In this document: piece after piece, positions 25,673-35,037 of the stretch
How positions within the stretch are numbered: position 1 is the first letter of the stretch
How the letters are laid out: every line of letters begins with the position of its first letter
Source: Candidatus Thorarchaeota archaeon
GTDB lineage: Archaea > Asgardarchaeota > Thorarchaeia > Thorarchaeales > Thorarchaeaceae
Assembly (NCBI GenBank): GCA_016933575.1
Contig: JAFGAR010000081.1
Location: forward strand, 1-64,000
DNA length: 64,000 nucleotides
Direction: 5' to 3'
Made by a program: the position numbers and the translations under genes
The notes under the pieces: generated by a model
Told to the model about the DNA's origin: nothing
Databases searched by the model: none
Seen by the model: the letters and a program-made list of their open reading frames with translations, nothing else

Positions 25673-25713
25673 AGACGAGTTCTCAAGGAACTCGTCTATG
25701 CCCTCTTTTTCTT
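25673..25713 (+). terminator. Intrinsic-type terminator
   Basis: A perfect 10-bp stem (AGACGAGTTC with GAACTCGTCT, 25673-25682 and 25688-25697) around a five-base TCAAG loop is followed by ATGCCCTCTTTTTCTT. It lies 20 bases after the stop codon of the zinc-ribbon membrane protein. Confidence 0.8.
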
Positions 25714-25804
25714 ACACTATGTCTAGCCAATGTATATAACAAGTCCAAATACTTTTTCGATTAATTGAGCGGCAATAAAACTCTATTACAGGACTGTATC
25801 CCAA

Positions 25805-26551
25805 ATGAATAAGCAAGATGATTATCAGACCTCTTGGAATAATGACGAGGTTCACGTGAGTGTTCCATTCAGTGCTGCAGGCGTTGGTACTACTGTAATA
25901 ATCACTTCAAAATTTACAGGAAAGATGATACTCTTAGATGTGGGTGATGGCGCGTTACGGGATCTTCTCAGTGCTTCAGCAAATTATGGCTTTGTAAATG
26001 AGATTGATTTGATAGCTATCTCTCATGGGCATTTTGACCATGTGGGCGGCTTACATTCCCTTCTTGGATTCATGAGAATGATGAAACGTACAAATCCCCT
26101 CAATATCGTTATACCCGCACAGTGCAAAGAAGCTCTTGGAATAATTCAAGGTTTTAGGGAATACTATCGAGAGACACTTCCTTTCAAAATATGGTATCAT
26201 GAATCATCACACGGTTCTGGGTTTGATACGGACTTCTTCAAGGTAAAATCGTATGGTGTTGAACACTACTCTCTCGAGAATGCATCAATTGATGAGAATG
26301 AGGTTCTAGAACCAGCATTAGGATTCAGAGTTCAAGTTGGGGAAACAACTGTGGCATATACTGGGGACACAAGAATGTGCCCCGGTGCAGAACTAGTTGT
26401 ATCAGATGCAGACTTTGCGCTTATTGAAGCCACTTATCAAGACAGTCCTGGCACCGAACGACAAGTCCATCTCTCCAGAGCTGAAGCCCAGAAACTTGGC
26501 ACTCTTGCAAAAGAATTCACACTCATCCACATGATTCCAAAATCCGATTAG
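25805..26551 (+). CDS. Metallo-beta-lactamase-fold hydrolase
   Basis: This 248-residue protein has the metal-binding signature HGHFDHVGG (about residues 75-83), an LLDVGDG strand upstream, the Asp ligand in AYTGDTRMC (about 181) and later His residues at about 220 and 240. Family members include RNase Z-like and other phosphodiesterases or hydrolases, and the substrate cannot be named. The protein begins close to a TATA-poor spacer, with ATG at 25805. It converges on the phosphate transporter gene, only six bases apart. Confidence 0.88.
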   Translation: MNKQDDYQTSWNNDEVHVSVPFSAAGVGTTVIITSKFTGKMILLDVGDGALRDLLSASANYGFVNEIDLIAISHGHFDHVGGLHSLLGFMRMMKRTNPLNIVIPAQCKEALGIIQGFREYYRETLPFKIWYHESSHGSGFDTDFFKVKSYGVEHYSLENASIDENEVLEPALGFRVQVGETTVAYTGDTRMCPGAELVVSDADFALIEATYQDSPGTERQVHLSRAEAQKLGTLAKEFTLIHMIPKSD

Positions 26552-26557
26552 ATTATA

Positions 26558-27616
26558 CTAGAAGAATCCCTGAATTGCCCAAAACACTGCTATTGCAAAT
26601 AGTGCTGAAACTGGTACAGTCACAACCCATGATACAAGAATATCTTTTACTTGTTTCATTTGAACAGGGGTTTCAGATACCCACCCAACTGCAATCAATG
26701 CCGCCACTAGGACATGGGTACCACTCAATGGGAGACCCAGTAATGTCCCTACGAAGATAATCATCGATACCGATACACTTGCTGCCAGTGCTGATGAAGG
26801 TGAAAGTGTTACTACTTCGGTTGCCAAGGTCTTAATCACCTTCCTACCTACTACAATCAATCCTAATGCCATTCCAGTTCCGCCAACAAGCAAGGGAATT
26901 ATGTATCTTGGAATTACTATGAACCCGAGGTCGTATGTCCCAATGAAATCAGGTAGCACAGTTAGGGGTGCAATAGCATTCGCTACATCATTTCCTCCTC
27001 TACTCAATGATGTCAATATTAGAAATCCAGCAAGCAGATATGATGCAATTTTTTCTTGACGCTCAAAGTCTGAAAAGCCCTTTGCACGTTTCTGTATCTT
27101 TCTGACGAGAGCAAAAACGGCTGCTGCAAAGAGAAATCCGATTACAGGTGAGAGAATCCATCCTAAAAATATCTCAAATACCACATACCAATCAATGACA
27201 TCAACGCCCCATTCAGAATACCCCAAAAATGGGGCAAATATTGCTACGCCCATGACTGAACCAACTATACATTGAGTTGTACTGATTGGTAGTCCTTTAG
27301 TAATTGAGGCAAGAAGAAGCCAGATTATCATTGATATCAAGATTGCAAAGACCATATCTATGGTCAGAGTCATGGGCTCAGTTCCTCCTCCTACAAGATC
27401 CGAGCCGACTTTTTCGGATACATTGCCTCCTAGTGACAATGCACCAACTACTGTTATAATTGCACCAATTATGACTGCTGCTCGTACTGTGAACACTCTC
27501 GCTCCCACTGCGGGTGCCATCGCCTCATCATTACCTCCTATTGCAAAAGCAACGAGAAAACTAATGATGAAGAGAATTCCTAGCAGTAAGGGGTCCAATT
27601 TGAAAAAAGCCTCCAA
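26558..27616 (-). CDS. pit: PiT-family inorganic phosphate transporter
   Basis: This 352-residue membrane protein has about ten hydrophobic helices and the two repeated PiT signatures: GGNDEAMAPAVGARVFT at the N-terminal half and SRGGNDVANAIAPL in the second half. PiT carriers import phosphate, often with a metal ion, driven by H+ or Na+. It begins with TTG, directly at the end of the upstream DUF47 gene, so the two are translationally coupled, as in many bacteria and archaea. Confidence 0.93.
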   Translation of the reverse strand: MEAFFKLDPLLLGILFIISFLVAFAIGGNDEAMAPAVGARVFTVRAAVIIGAIITVVGALSLGGNVSEKVGSDLVGGGTEPMTLTIDMVFAILISMIIWLLLASITKGLPISTTQCIVGSVMGVAIFAPFLGYSEWGVDVIDWYVVFEIFLGWILSPVIGFLFAAAVFALVRKIQKRAKGFSDFERQEKIASYLLAGFLILTSLSRGGNDVANAIAPLTVLPDFIGTYDLGFIVIPRYIIPLLVGGTGMALGLIVVGRKVIKTLATEVVTLSPSSALAASVSVSMIIFVGTLLGLPLSGTHVLVAALIAVGWVSETPVQMKQVKDILVSWVVTVPVSALFAIAVFWAIQGFF

Positions 27617-28279
27617 CTATAGATGTGTGACAGCTAGGGCACGAATGAAATCTCCTGTTTCCTCTGAAGTTATTGCCACTCTCAATATTCGCTCTGAGAT
27701 AGCCCGAAACAACGTGACTTCCACAGGGCTGAATTCCTTCTCATTAAACAGCTTGTTAAGAAGCCTGAATTGAATATCTCTTGCATCTTCTCGTACTTTG
27801 TCTATCTTCAGCGTTATTTCAACCGATTTCTCAAAGTCTGAGAAGAGATACTTTACTGCATCTTGGAGTAGATCCGTACAAATCCAACATCTTTCAGCAA
27901 TCTCTTGAATTTCTTTTGGAGGTCTGTAATTACGTCCTACCAGCATCATTCGCACTGCATCTTCTGCAGCATCAATAACACCATCCATAAGGGTGACAAG
28001 TCTATGGCGGTCCTGGGTTTGTTGGGGCAGATATGCTTTCTTTGAAAAAATCTTCTCAAAGAGTTCATCTTTGATACTGTCCGCTTTTCGTTCAATATCT
28101 ATGATTTCCTCCTCCAAGTCATCTAAGTGTTCCATTCTTCCATCAAGCCAATCATCCGCACACACGTGCAACTTAGCGCTGGCTGATTGCAATGCTTTTC
28201 CCAATTTAAGAAGTAATTTATCCGCCTTTTTCTGGAGTTCTTTATCACCAAGGCCAAAAATCTTTGAGAAAGTCCCCAT
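27617..28279 (-). CDS. DUF47/PhoU-like regulator of phosphate transport
   Basis: This 220-residue all-helical protein belongs to the DUF47 (TIGR00153, PhoU-like) family, which nearly always accompanies PiT transporters. Recognisable stretches are HLDDLEEEIIDIERKADSI and MDGVIDAAEDAVRMMLV, with Glu and Asp clusters that bind metal in PhoU-type helical bundles. It is expected to sit on the cytoplasmic side and modulate the transporter encoded just downstream. ATG start at 28279. Confidence 0.92.
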   Translation of the reverse strand: MGTFSKIFGLGDKELQKKADKLLLKLGKALQSASAKLHVCADDWLDGRMEHLDDLEEEIIDIERKADSIKDELFEKIFSKKAYLPQQTQDRHRLVTLMDGVIDAAEDAVRMMLVGRNYRPPKEIQEIAERCWICTDLLQDAVKYLFSDFEKSVEITLKIDKVREDARDIQFRLLNKLFNEKEFSPVEVTLFRAISERILRVAITSEETGDFIRALAVTHL

Positions 28280-28373
28280 TATTATATTCTCCTAGATTAT
28301 TTTGCGATTTATTCAAGCGCTTACAAATTGAATCCGTCGAAGTAATAAATAGACCTTCTGCTAGATGTTGTTT

Positions 28374-30152
28374 TCAGGATGCGCTTTCAAGAACTGCCTT
28401 GATTCTCATCACACCCGCACCAATCTTTTCCTGTTTAGCAATCTTGAATGAACCAAGTACACCAGTATGTTCGACATGTGGTCCGCCGCATAATTCCATG
28501 CTGAAGCTTCCTACTTGGTAGACAGATACTTCCTCTCCGTAATTCTCTTTGAAGAATGCTAGAGCTCCTTTTCCGATTGCCTCATCATAGGGCATGAAAT
28601 AATGTTCTACTGGAAGGTCCTTGGAAATAATATCATTGACAAGTCTTTCCACTTGTTCAACTTCTTCAGAGGTCAATTTTCGGGAGAATGTAAAATCGAA
28701 TCTTAGGCGATCATTAGTGATGTTGCTACCATTTTGAGTGACTTCATCGCCAAGGACTTTCCTAAGGGCTGCTTGAAGCAAGTGTGTTGCAGTGTGAAGT
28801 CTGGTAATCTCTTCACTATGATCTGCTAATCCTCCCTTGAATTTACCTTGAGTAGCAGTTCTCGAAATTTCTCTATGTTCTTCGAATTGTTTTGTGAATT
28901 CTTTCATATTGATGACAATTCCGTTCTCTTCAGCAAGGTCTCTAGTCATCTCGAGTGGTAATCCAAAACTAGTAAAAAGTAGGAACGCATCTTGTCCTGT
29001 AATGGTTCCTGTATCATTCAGGATCTTATCAAATCTCCGAAGAGCTTTACTCAGAGTCTGTCTGAATTTCTCTTCTTCAGCTTCGAGATTATCGATAACG
29101 AACTTCCTATTCCGCTCCACTTCTTTGTAGATGTCTTTGAACATCTCGATCATAATATCTGTTATACCAATCATGAAGCCCTTCTCAATTCCTAGTCTAT
29201 CTGCACTGTGTATTGACTTGCGCAGCAATCGGCGTACAATATATCCCTGTTCTACATTTGATGGACCAATCTGTCTATCATCCGCCATAATCATTATTGC
29301 TGACCTGACATGGTCTGCTATGATACGAGCGAGTCGCTCATCGGTTTCAGTGAACTCCTCTTTTGGTGATAGATTCCTGATATAATCTAAAATTGGTACG
29401 AAGGCTTCAGTATCAAAGACGGAGGGTACACCCTGAAGCATAGCTGCTGTCCTCTCAACACCCATTCCAGTGTCTATACTCTGTTGTTTCAAGGGCGTAT
29501 AAGTTCCATCTTCATTCTTATTGTACATCATGAAGACATCATTCCAGACCTCTACAAAATGACCACAATTGCATCCCGGTCTGCAGTCTGGTCCACATTT
29601 TGGAATTTCATCTACTTCAATAAACATCTCTGTGCACGGACCGCACGGGCCACTATTTCCAGCTATCCACCAGTTGTCTTCCTTTCCAAGAAAATAGATC
29701 CGTTCTTTGGGAATCCCCACACTCTGCCATACCTTAGCTGCCTCTTTATCCTGCGGAGAATCATCATCTCCTGCAAATACAGTAACTGATAGCTTGTCTG
29801 GGTTAAATCCTAGCCATTTCTTTGAGGTGAGAAATTCATAACTCCACGTGATAGCCTCCTTTTTCCAGTAATCCCCAAGACTCCAATTTCCTAACATTTC
29901 AAAGAATGTCAGGTGCGTAGTATCCCCTACATCCTCAATATCTGTTGTTCGAATGCACTTTTGTACATTAGTAAGCCGTCTTCCTTCTGGATGGGGTTGA
30001 CCTAGGAGATATGGGACTAGGGGGTGCATGCCTGCTGACGTGAATAAAACGGAAGGATCATCTTCAGGAATCAGTGAAGCTGAAGCAATTACAGCATGTC
30101 CTCTCTTCGCAAAGAATCTAAGATACACGCTTCGTAATTCACTGATTTCCAT
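28374..30152 (-). CDS. alaS: Alanyl-tRNA synthetase, short bacterial-type form
   Basis: A 592-residue alanyl-tRNA synthetase charges tRNA-Ala. The class II core is clear (SVLFTSAGMHPLVPYLLGQP, FFEMLGNWSLGDY, NWWIAGNSGPCGPCTEMF), followed by the tRNA-binding helical part and the editing domain with HTATHLLQAAL and CGGPHVEHTG. The C-terminal C-Ala dimerisation domain is missing, so the enzyme is about 300 residues shorter than usual. A cysteine-rich insertion (CGPDCRPGCNCG) lies before EVWNDVFM. Archaeal enzymes normally start with a different zinc-binding region, whereas this one resembles short enzymes of CPR/Patescibacteria. Recent transfer is likely, by inference. Confidence 0.92.
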   Translation of the reverse strand: MEISELRSVYLRFFAKRGHAVIASASLIPEDDPSVLFTSAGMHPLVPYLLGQPHPEGRRLTNVQKCIRTTDIEDVGDTTHLTFFEMLGNWSLGDYWKKEAITWSYEFLTSKKWLGFNPDKLSVTVFAGDDDSPQDKEAAKVWQSVGIPKERIYFLGKEDNWWIAGNSGPCGPCTEMFIEVDEIPKCGPDCRPGCNCGHFVEVWNDVFMMYNKNEDGTYTPLKQQSIDTGMGVERTAAMLQGVPSVFDTEAFVPILDYIRNLSPKEEFTETDERLARIIADHVRSAIMIMADDRQIGPSNVEQGYIVRRLLRKSIHSADRLGIEKGFMIGITDIMIEMFKDIYKEVERNRKFVIDNLEAEEEKFRQTLSKALRRFDKILNDTGTITGQDAFLLFTSFGLPLEMTRDLAEENGIVINMKEFTKQFEEHREISRTATQGKFKGGLADHSEEITRLHTATHLLQAALRKVLGDEVTQNGSNITNDRLRFDFTFSRKLTSEEVEQVERLVNDIISKDLPVEHYFMPYDEAIGKGALAFFKENYGEEVSVYQVGSFSMELCGGPHVEHTGVLGSFKIAKQEKIGAGVMRIKAVLESAS

Positions 30153-30240
30153 ATTGTACCATCTCTGTATATAATTCGGTTAGAGTGCTCATTTCATGAC
30201 TGATTTTAACGCTTTCGAAGAATACGTATTTTCTATCCAC

Positions 30241-30738
30241 TTATAGCATTATCAGACCAGTAGGCGTCATTCTATATTTTCTAAGCCTTTCACTTATCCA
30301 TGGATATCTATCTAGCCAGTCAAGAAATCTATCATTTGACAAGATATCTGCATTCCGATCCTGAGCAGTCTGGATTATTTTCAAATCATCATTCATTCCT
30401 CGAGGAGCTTGCACCATCTCTAAACTACCTAGGACTGAGTTCAAAATATCTGGTTTGTCTATCTTATGAAAGAGTGCAGTAGATATTACGAAAATTGGTC
30501 TGTACCCTCCATTGGTCAGACTATTATGAGCAAGAAGGAGATTATTTACAAGGGGTTTATTTTCAGGTGACAAGTGATATGCAATGTTATTTCCATCGAC
30601 TACGATGGTACGTTTCTTTCTCTTTGAAACAGAAGATTGTTCGCCACGGGCACGACTTCTGCATTTCACAATATGTCTATCTAGCTCATCTCGGTTGAAA
30701 AGTTTGTCACAGTGTGGACATCGAGCTCGTTTTGGCAT
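30241..30738 (-). CDS. C2HC zinc finger fused to a Regnase-like NYN ribonuclease domain
   Basis: This 165-residue protein has an N-terminal zinc finger CPHC-x11-H-x3-C (C7, C10, H22, C26) followed by a basic linker. The NYN domain of the Zc3h12a/Regnase type follows. Its acidic residues are Asp48 in VVDGNNIAYH, Asp117/118 in GMNDDLKIIQ and Asp136 in SNDRFLDW, matching the metal-binding aspartates of animal Regnase-1. The C-terminal WISERLRKYRMTP also aligns with that family. It should be an endoribonuclease acting on RNA stem-loops, with the finger helping to bind nucleic acid. The domains occur in the opposite order in animals. Confidence 0.82.
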   Translation of the reverse strand: MPKRARCPHCDKLFNRDELDRHIVKCRSRARGEQSSVSKRKKRTIVVDGNNIAYHLSPENKPLVNNLLLAHNSLTNGGYRPIFVISTALFHKIDKPDILNSVLGSLEMVQAPRGMNDDLKIIQTAQDRNADILSNDRFLDWLDRYPWISERLRKYRMTPTGLIML

Positions 30739-30885
30739 GGGGTGACCTTCGTCTATAGATTACAACTCAGACCCTCTCTGACACTATAAAAATCGAGCCA
30801 TTATCTACCATTGCAGGCGAATACCAAAAATGCGCATTTCTGCATGTTACTAAAAATAGTTAAGTGAATTTTACACATATTATTT

Positions 30886-30955
30886 GGCGTTCTGTTTCCG
30901 TAGTGTCGTCCTCCCGGCGGCTCTTTCACGGGGGCTGAGCGCCGCTTCTTTTTTG
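30886..30955 (+). ncRNA. Orphan GC-rich hairpin with T-run (candidate small RNA)
   Basis: Between two minus-strand genes, a GC-rich stretch contains GCGGC (30917-30921) pairing with GCCGC (30941-30945), or alternatively CTCCCG (30911-30916) with CGGGGG (30929-30934). TTCTTTTTTG (T6 at 30949-30954) follows on the plus strand. An A/T-rich box at 30851-30862 could be its promoter. No gene ends here on that strand, so an independent short transcript is likely. A role in the 3' end of the antiporter-like gene on the other strand is the alternative. Confidence 0.4.
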
Positions 30956-30957
30956 CT

Positions 30958-32259
30958 CTATCCAAGAAAAGATGTCATCATAAATAGCCAACCTGTCCCT
31001 ATGAGCAGGTGTAGCAATGCTAAAGGTGTAGCAATCTTCGCAAACATTTTGAAACTTATTCGATCGTGTTCATTCTCAGCTAAAGCCATTGCAACAAGGT
31101 TTGCAGGTGCTCCTATTGGGAGTATATATCCTCCAATATTTACAGCAAAAATCAATATTGCTGGAAAAACTGAAGATGATAAAGCTAGAGTTGCCGCAAT
31201 AGGTGCAAGTACAATTGACACGGGTATATTATCAATGACTGCTGACAATAGAGCTGGGACCCATACAAGAAAGACAACCGCCCCCCCAAGATTCGCCTCA
31301 ACAATGGCACCGATTATGTCACCGATATCATCAATGAATCCCACGTAGTCTAAAGCTGCGACAAGTCCGAAAATACCTATGAGAAAGAATACCGTGTTCC
31401 AATTAATCTCAGATAGGATCTCTTCAACATGTCCTCGAGTCATGATCAAAACAGTAAATGCCACTACTACAGCTACCAAGGCTGGTTGGAGGCCAGAGCC
31501 TTGGCCAAAGGTGAATGCCAAGGCTAAGATTGCAATAGCAACAAGTGAGAAGTAAAAATCATTCTTCGATCTAATCATGTGCTGTGGCGATACAACAAAG
31601 ACTTGGTCTGCAATATCTTCATCACATTCACTTAGTTGTTCCCTAAAGATTCTAGTTAGAATGTACAATGTGACAACTAGTAATATTATTGCTAAAGGCA
31701 TCATCACAACGAAGAGTAAGCCACCATTGAATGAAGTAACTCCTTGTAAGAATACCACCTCTGCAATCACAAGATTGGGCACTGCTCCAACAATGGATGG
31801 AATTGATGCAAAATTAGACGTGATTGCCTCTGCTATTAGGAACGGTTTGAAGTCAAGCTCAAGAGCTTTGCATACCTCGATCGTCAGCGGTCCCATGATC
31901 AACATAGTAGATGTCGTATCGAAAATGAATGAGATTGCGAATACAAAGACAATGAAGACAATGAATAGACGTCTTGTATCTCCACCAGTAGGTTTTGATA
32001 ATGTCAATGCTATATATTGAAACATTCCTGAATGACCGGCTACAGATACGACTGTCATCATTCCAATGATGAATAGGATTGTACCCCACTCAATTTCATG
32101 GACCAATGTATTGAAGTCAATACTGAATCCCCAAAAGACAAGGCCAGCAAGTCCCATACCAGTCATGGACATTGCAGCACGATTGACCTTTTCACTTGAG
32201 ATAGCAATGTATGTTCCAATAAATACGAGTAGAATCAGGGTTCCTATGGGCTCTTGCAT
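30958..32259 (-). CDS. ArsB/NhaD-type anion or ion transporter
   Basis: This 433-residue membrane protein has about ten to twelve helices arranged in two repeats, as in the ArsB/NhaD (ion transporter) superfamily. Visible signatures are the EWGTILFIIGMMTVVSVAG and NWNTVFFLIGIFGLVAALDY pair (one per half), FDTTSTMLIMGPL, and DNIPVSIVLAPI. Substrates in this superfamily include arsenite, Na+/H+ and dicarboxylates. No arsenic genes are nearby, so arsenite is not favoured. It is monocistronic with its own ATG near 32259. Confidence 0.87.
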   Translation of the reverse strand: MQEPIGTLILLVFIGTYIAISSEKVNRAAMSMTGMGLAGLVFWGFSIDFNTLVHEIEWGTILFIIGMMTVVSVAGHSGMFQYIALTLSKPTGGDTRRLFIVFIVFVFAISFIFDTTSTMLIMGPLTIEVCKALELDFKPFLIAEAITSNFASIPSIVGAVPNLVIAEVVFLQGVTSFNGGLLFVVMMPLAIILLVVTLYILTRIFREQLSECDEDIADQVFVVSPQHMIRSKNDFYFSLVAIAILALAFTFGQGSGLQPALVAVVVAFTVLIMTRGHVEEILSEINWNTVFFLIGIFGLVAALDYVGFIDDIGDIIGAIVEANLGGAVVFLVWVPALLSAVIDNIPVSIVLAPIAATLALSSSVFPAILIFAVNIGGYILPIGAPANLVAMALAENEHDRISFKMFAKIATPLALLHLLIGTGWLFMMTSFLG

Positions 32260-32344
32260 TGTCTCACATCATTATTCTGAATTACAACTGTAGTATGTTA
32301 AAACGCACACTAAATACCTAGCTATTACTCGTTGTCGCGTTTCG

Positions 32345-33250
32345 TCATCTTGATGAAACATATGGTAATCCTGAACAAATGTCCCCTTTGATAAAATTTG
32401 GTACTTGAAGTCCATCATCAGAGATCTCAATCACTGCCACAGCTTTTTCTACCAATTCTTCAAGGTCTTCGTCAGCTGGTCTACCATATCCAAGCGGAAC
32501 GGTCATGGCAGTTATTGTTCCTACTTTGATTAAATTTCTCACATGGCTATGACCTGAGATTGAGAGAACGATTCTTTCATCATTAAGTAGGATTCTTCCC
32601 GAACTCTCTGCACCCATGAACGCACTATGAAAGTCCCATGGAAGTCGATTCTTGTATACGGTCAGGTCTCTAAATGGCAGATGATGCGAAACATAGACTA
32701 TTCTCTTGATGCTATTAGGAAGTGTCTGCAAATCATACTCCAATTTCTGATTGAAAAGGTTAGTAGCCTCGATATCGTTGAAACTCCAGTCCACCCTGAA
32801 GAGATCATACCATACTGCTCCCCTGTATTCCTTCTGTTCATAATGCTCTATCTTGATATCCAGTTCCGGTTGTCTAAATGAATAATCATACCATCCGATA
32901 CTACCCACAAAAGCAGTATCTTCAGTAACATACGGCTGGTCTGGAATATGAAGAAAGCCCTTCCTCTTACAGATTGCCCCTATCTCGTGAGAATACTTCT
33001 CTAAGGACCCTGGTCCCCCGTTGTGTTCAAACCATATATCGTGATTTCCTGCAACATAGAGGTTCTTGCATCCCTGCACATGTAAGAGCGATAATGAATC
33101 TACAAGGACTTTTAGGTAATCACTGATATCCCCTGCAATCACAAAAACATCTGGTTGTAGATCTTCTACTCTCTGCTGTATTGCTTGGAGGAGGTTCCTA
33201 TCTTGCCCATCTGGAAGGACATGAAGATCTGATACAGCAGCAATTCTCAC
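32345..33250 (-). CDS. Calcineurin-like metallophosphoesterase
   Basis: A protein of about 301 residues with the five metal motifs of calcineurin-like phosphoesterases: DLH at the N-terminus, VIAGDISD, YVAGNHDIWFE, VSHHLPF and SGHSHVRN. It should bind two metal ions and hydrolyse a phosphoester, nucleotide or nucleic acid. The substrate is not determinable. The GTG at 33250 gives MRIAAVSDLH, the usual start; the frame runs four codons further to a TTG. It is divergent from the FAD-oxidase gene. Confidence 0.88.
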   Translation of the reverse strand: MRIAAVSDLHVLPDGQDRNLLQAIQQRVEDLQPDVFVIAGDISDYLKVLVDSLSLLHVQGCKNLYVAGNHDIWFEHNGGPGSLEKYSHEIGAICKRKGFLHIPDQPYVTEDTAFVGSIGWYDYSFRQPELDIKIEHYEQKEYRGAVWYDLFRVDWSFNDIEATNLFNQKLEYDLQTLPNSIKRIVYVSHHLPFRDLTVYKNRLPWDFHSAFMGAESSGRILLNDERIVLSISGHSHVRNLIKVGTITAMTVPLGYGRPADEDLEELVEKAVAVIEISDDGLQVPNFIKGDICSGLPYVSSR

Positions 33251-33386
33251 AATAGTACACAATCCACTATTCTGCCCCGTCGGAAATCCATGCTCTTAAA
33301 AGGATTAGGCGAAACAGCTACACCAAATCCTTGATATTACCCATTGAGTCGAAACAGCATGTAACGATCTCACTGGAGTTTCCACA

Positions 33387-35030
33387 ATGTCTAATAGAAT
33401 AGTCGCAACAAGACTCGCAGATGCTGATTTATCGCAGGTCAAGACTGTGACCAATCAAGCTGAGATTACTGATACGTATGCACTCTATCTCGACGATGAG
33501 AGTCATTCTTTTAATGGAATGGCTGAGAAAATCATGTTTCCAACAAGTGAAACCGAGATATCATCAATTATGAGAAATGCCTATGAAACGGGTGCACCTG
33601 TCACAATTCAAGGAGGAAGAACCGGTCTTACTGGAGCTGCCGTTCCGCTAGGTGGTATTGCACTAAACCTTGAGAGAATGACAAAGATTCTGTACATGGA
33701 TTTCAATGAGGATCAAGATCTTTATTCTATTGCGGCAGAAGCAGGGATGACCTTAGAAGATCTTGTACGTCACATTAGTTCCAAAAACCTTGGCATGCTT
33801 CAGGGAACTGGTACAGATAAACAACAATCAGCACTTACTCGTTTCTTGGATAATGAGGCTGAATATACATTTCCTGTTGATCCTACAGAGATGAGTGCTT
33901 GGTTGGGCGGTATTGTTGCGTGTAATGCATCTGGAGCAAGGACTTATAAATATGGGGCGGTACGAGACTGGGTCCGTCGAATAAGAGTAATTCTAGCAAA
34001 TGGCGATGTTCTTGATATCACTCGTGGTCATATCCACGCCATAGATGGCAAGTTTATCATCGTGCTAAGTAATGGAAACGAAATTGAGTTCATTGTCCCT
34101 AGCTATAAGATGCCAAAAACTAAGAATGCGGCTGGACTCTATGCCGAACCAGATATGGACCTGATTGACTTATTCATTGGATCTGAAGGTATTCTTGGTA
34201 CTATCACTCTTGTTGAACTAGGTCTCTCAAAATTACCTCGTAATATCATGACCGTGATGGCATTTTTCCCAAGTGAAGATGATGCTGTGGACTTTGTCTA
34301 TGAAATACGCTCTCCAGAATCAAAGGTAAAAATGGATTTTCTAGAATACTTTGGTCCTAATGCAATCGAGATGATTAAAGAGAAAGCCAGTTCAGCTGGG
34401 ATCACTGTCCCTGCGATGAAGAGTGATACGAAGGCAATTGTTTTCTTTGAATTCTCTTACACCGAAGATCAGATGGAGGAATTGATAATGGCTCTGGAAG
34501 AGGTCCTCAACAAGCATAACACATCTTCTGAGTCAAGTTGGGCTGGACTAGATAGAAATGAATTAGAGAAGATGAAGACAGTCCGTCACTTTGTACCTGA
34601 AACTGTGAATGGTCTGATTGCTCAAAGAAAAGCCCAGTTCCATGAAGTTCACAAGATTGGGACTGATATGGCTGTACCTGATGAGGCTCTGAGAGACTAT
34701 CTAAGGTTCTATCGTTCAACACTTGAAGAACAAGGTATGGAGTATGTTATCTTTGGGCATATTGGAAATAACCACTTGCATGTCAATATGATTCCACGAA
34801 ATAATGAGGAAGTGAAACAGGGAATGGACAATTACATGCTTTTTGCCAAGAGAGCTGTGGAGCTGGGAGGCACTGTGGCTGCAGAACATGGGATTGGTAA
34901 ACTGAAACGTGCATTCCTTGAAGTGATGTATGGTGAGAAAGGAATCAAGGAAATGCAAGCCGTTAAGAGTGCACTCGACTCCAAATGGATTCTAAACCGA
35001 GAGAATATGATTCCTGTACCTGTTGAGTGA
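33387..35030 (+). CDS. FAD-linked oxidase (D-lactate dehydrogenase/GlcD-like)
   Basis: This 547-residue flavoprotein has the vanillyl-alcohol-oxidase FAD fold: PVTIQGGRTGLTGAAVPLGG (about residues 71-90), GGIVACNASGARTYKYG, and GSEGILGTITLVELGL. A C-terminal substrate cap contains GHIGNNHLHVNM and EHGIGKLKRAFL. The family includes D-lactate and glycolate/2-hydroxyglutarate dehydrogenases that pass electrons to quinones, ETF or Fe-S partners. No associated Fe-S subunit is encoded next door, so the electron acceptor is open. The middle contains an insertion of about 50 residues relative to GlcD (near 120-150). Confidence 0.88.
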   Translation: MSNRIVATRLADADLSQVKTVTNQAEITDTYALYLDDESHSFNGMAEKIMFPTSETEISSIMRNAYETGAPVTIQGGRTGLTGAAVPLGGIALNLERMTKILYMDFNEDQDLYSIAAEAGMTLEDLVRHISSKNLGMLQGTGTDKQQSALTRFLDNEAEYTFPVDPTEMSAWLGGIVACNASGARTYKYGAVRDWVRRIRVILANGDVLDITRGHIHAIDGKFIIVLSNGNEIEFIVPSYKMPKTKNAAGLYAEPDMDLIDLFIGSEGILGTITLVELGLSKLPRNIMTVMAFFPSEDDAVDFVYEIRSPESKVKMDFLEYFGPNAIEMIKEKASSAGITVPAMKSDTKAIVFFEFSYTEDQMEELIMALEEVLNKHNTSSESSWAGLDRNELEKMKTVRHFVPETVNGLIAQRKAQFHEVHKIGTDMAVPDEALRDYLRFYRSTLEEQGMEYVIFGHIGNNHLHVNMIPRNNEEVKQGMDNYMLFAKRAVELGGTVAAEHGIGKLKRAFLEVMYGEKGIKEMQAVKSALDSKWILNRENMIPVPVE

Positions 35031-35037
35031 TACAAAT

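Noticed and set aside
30884..31348. 154-codon plus-strand frame over the transporter gene
   Set aside because: Almost entirely antisense to the ArsB/NhaD-type gene, with composition of a shadow; only its first 70 bases are intergenic, and these look like an RNA hairpin.
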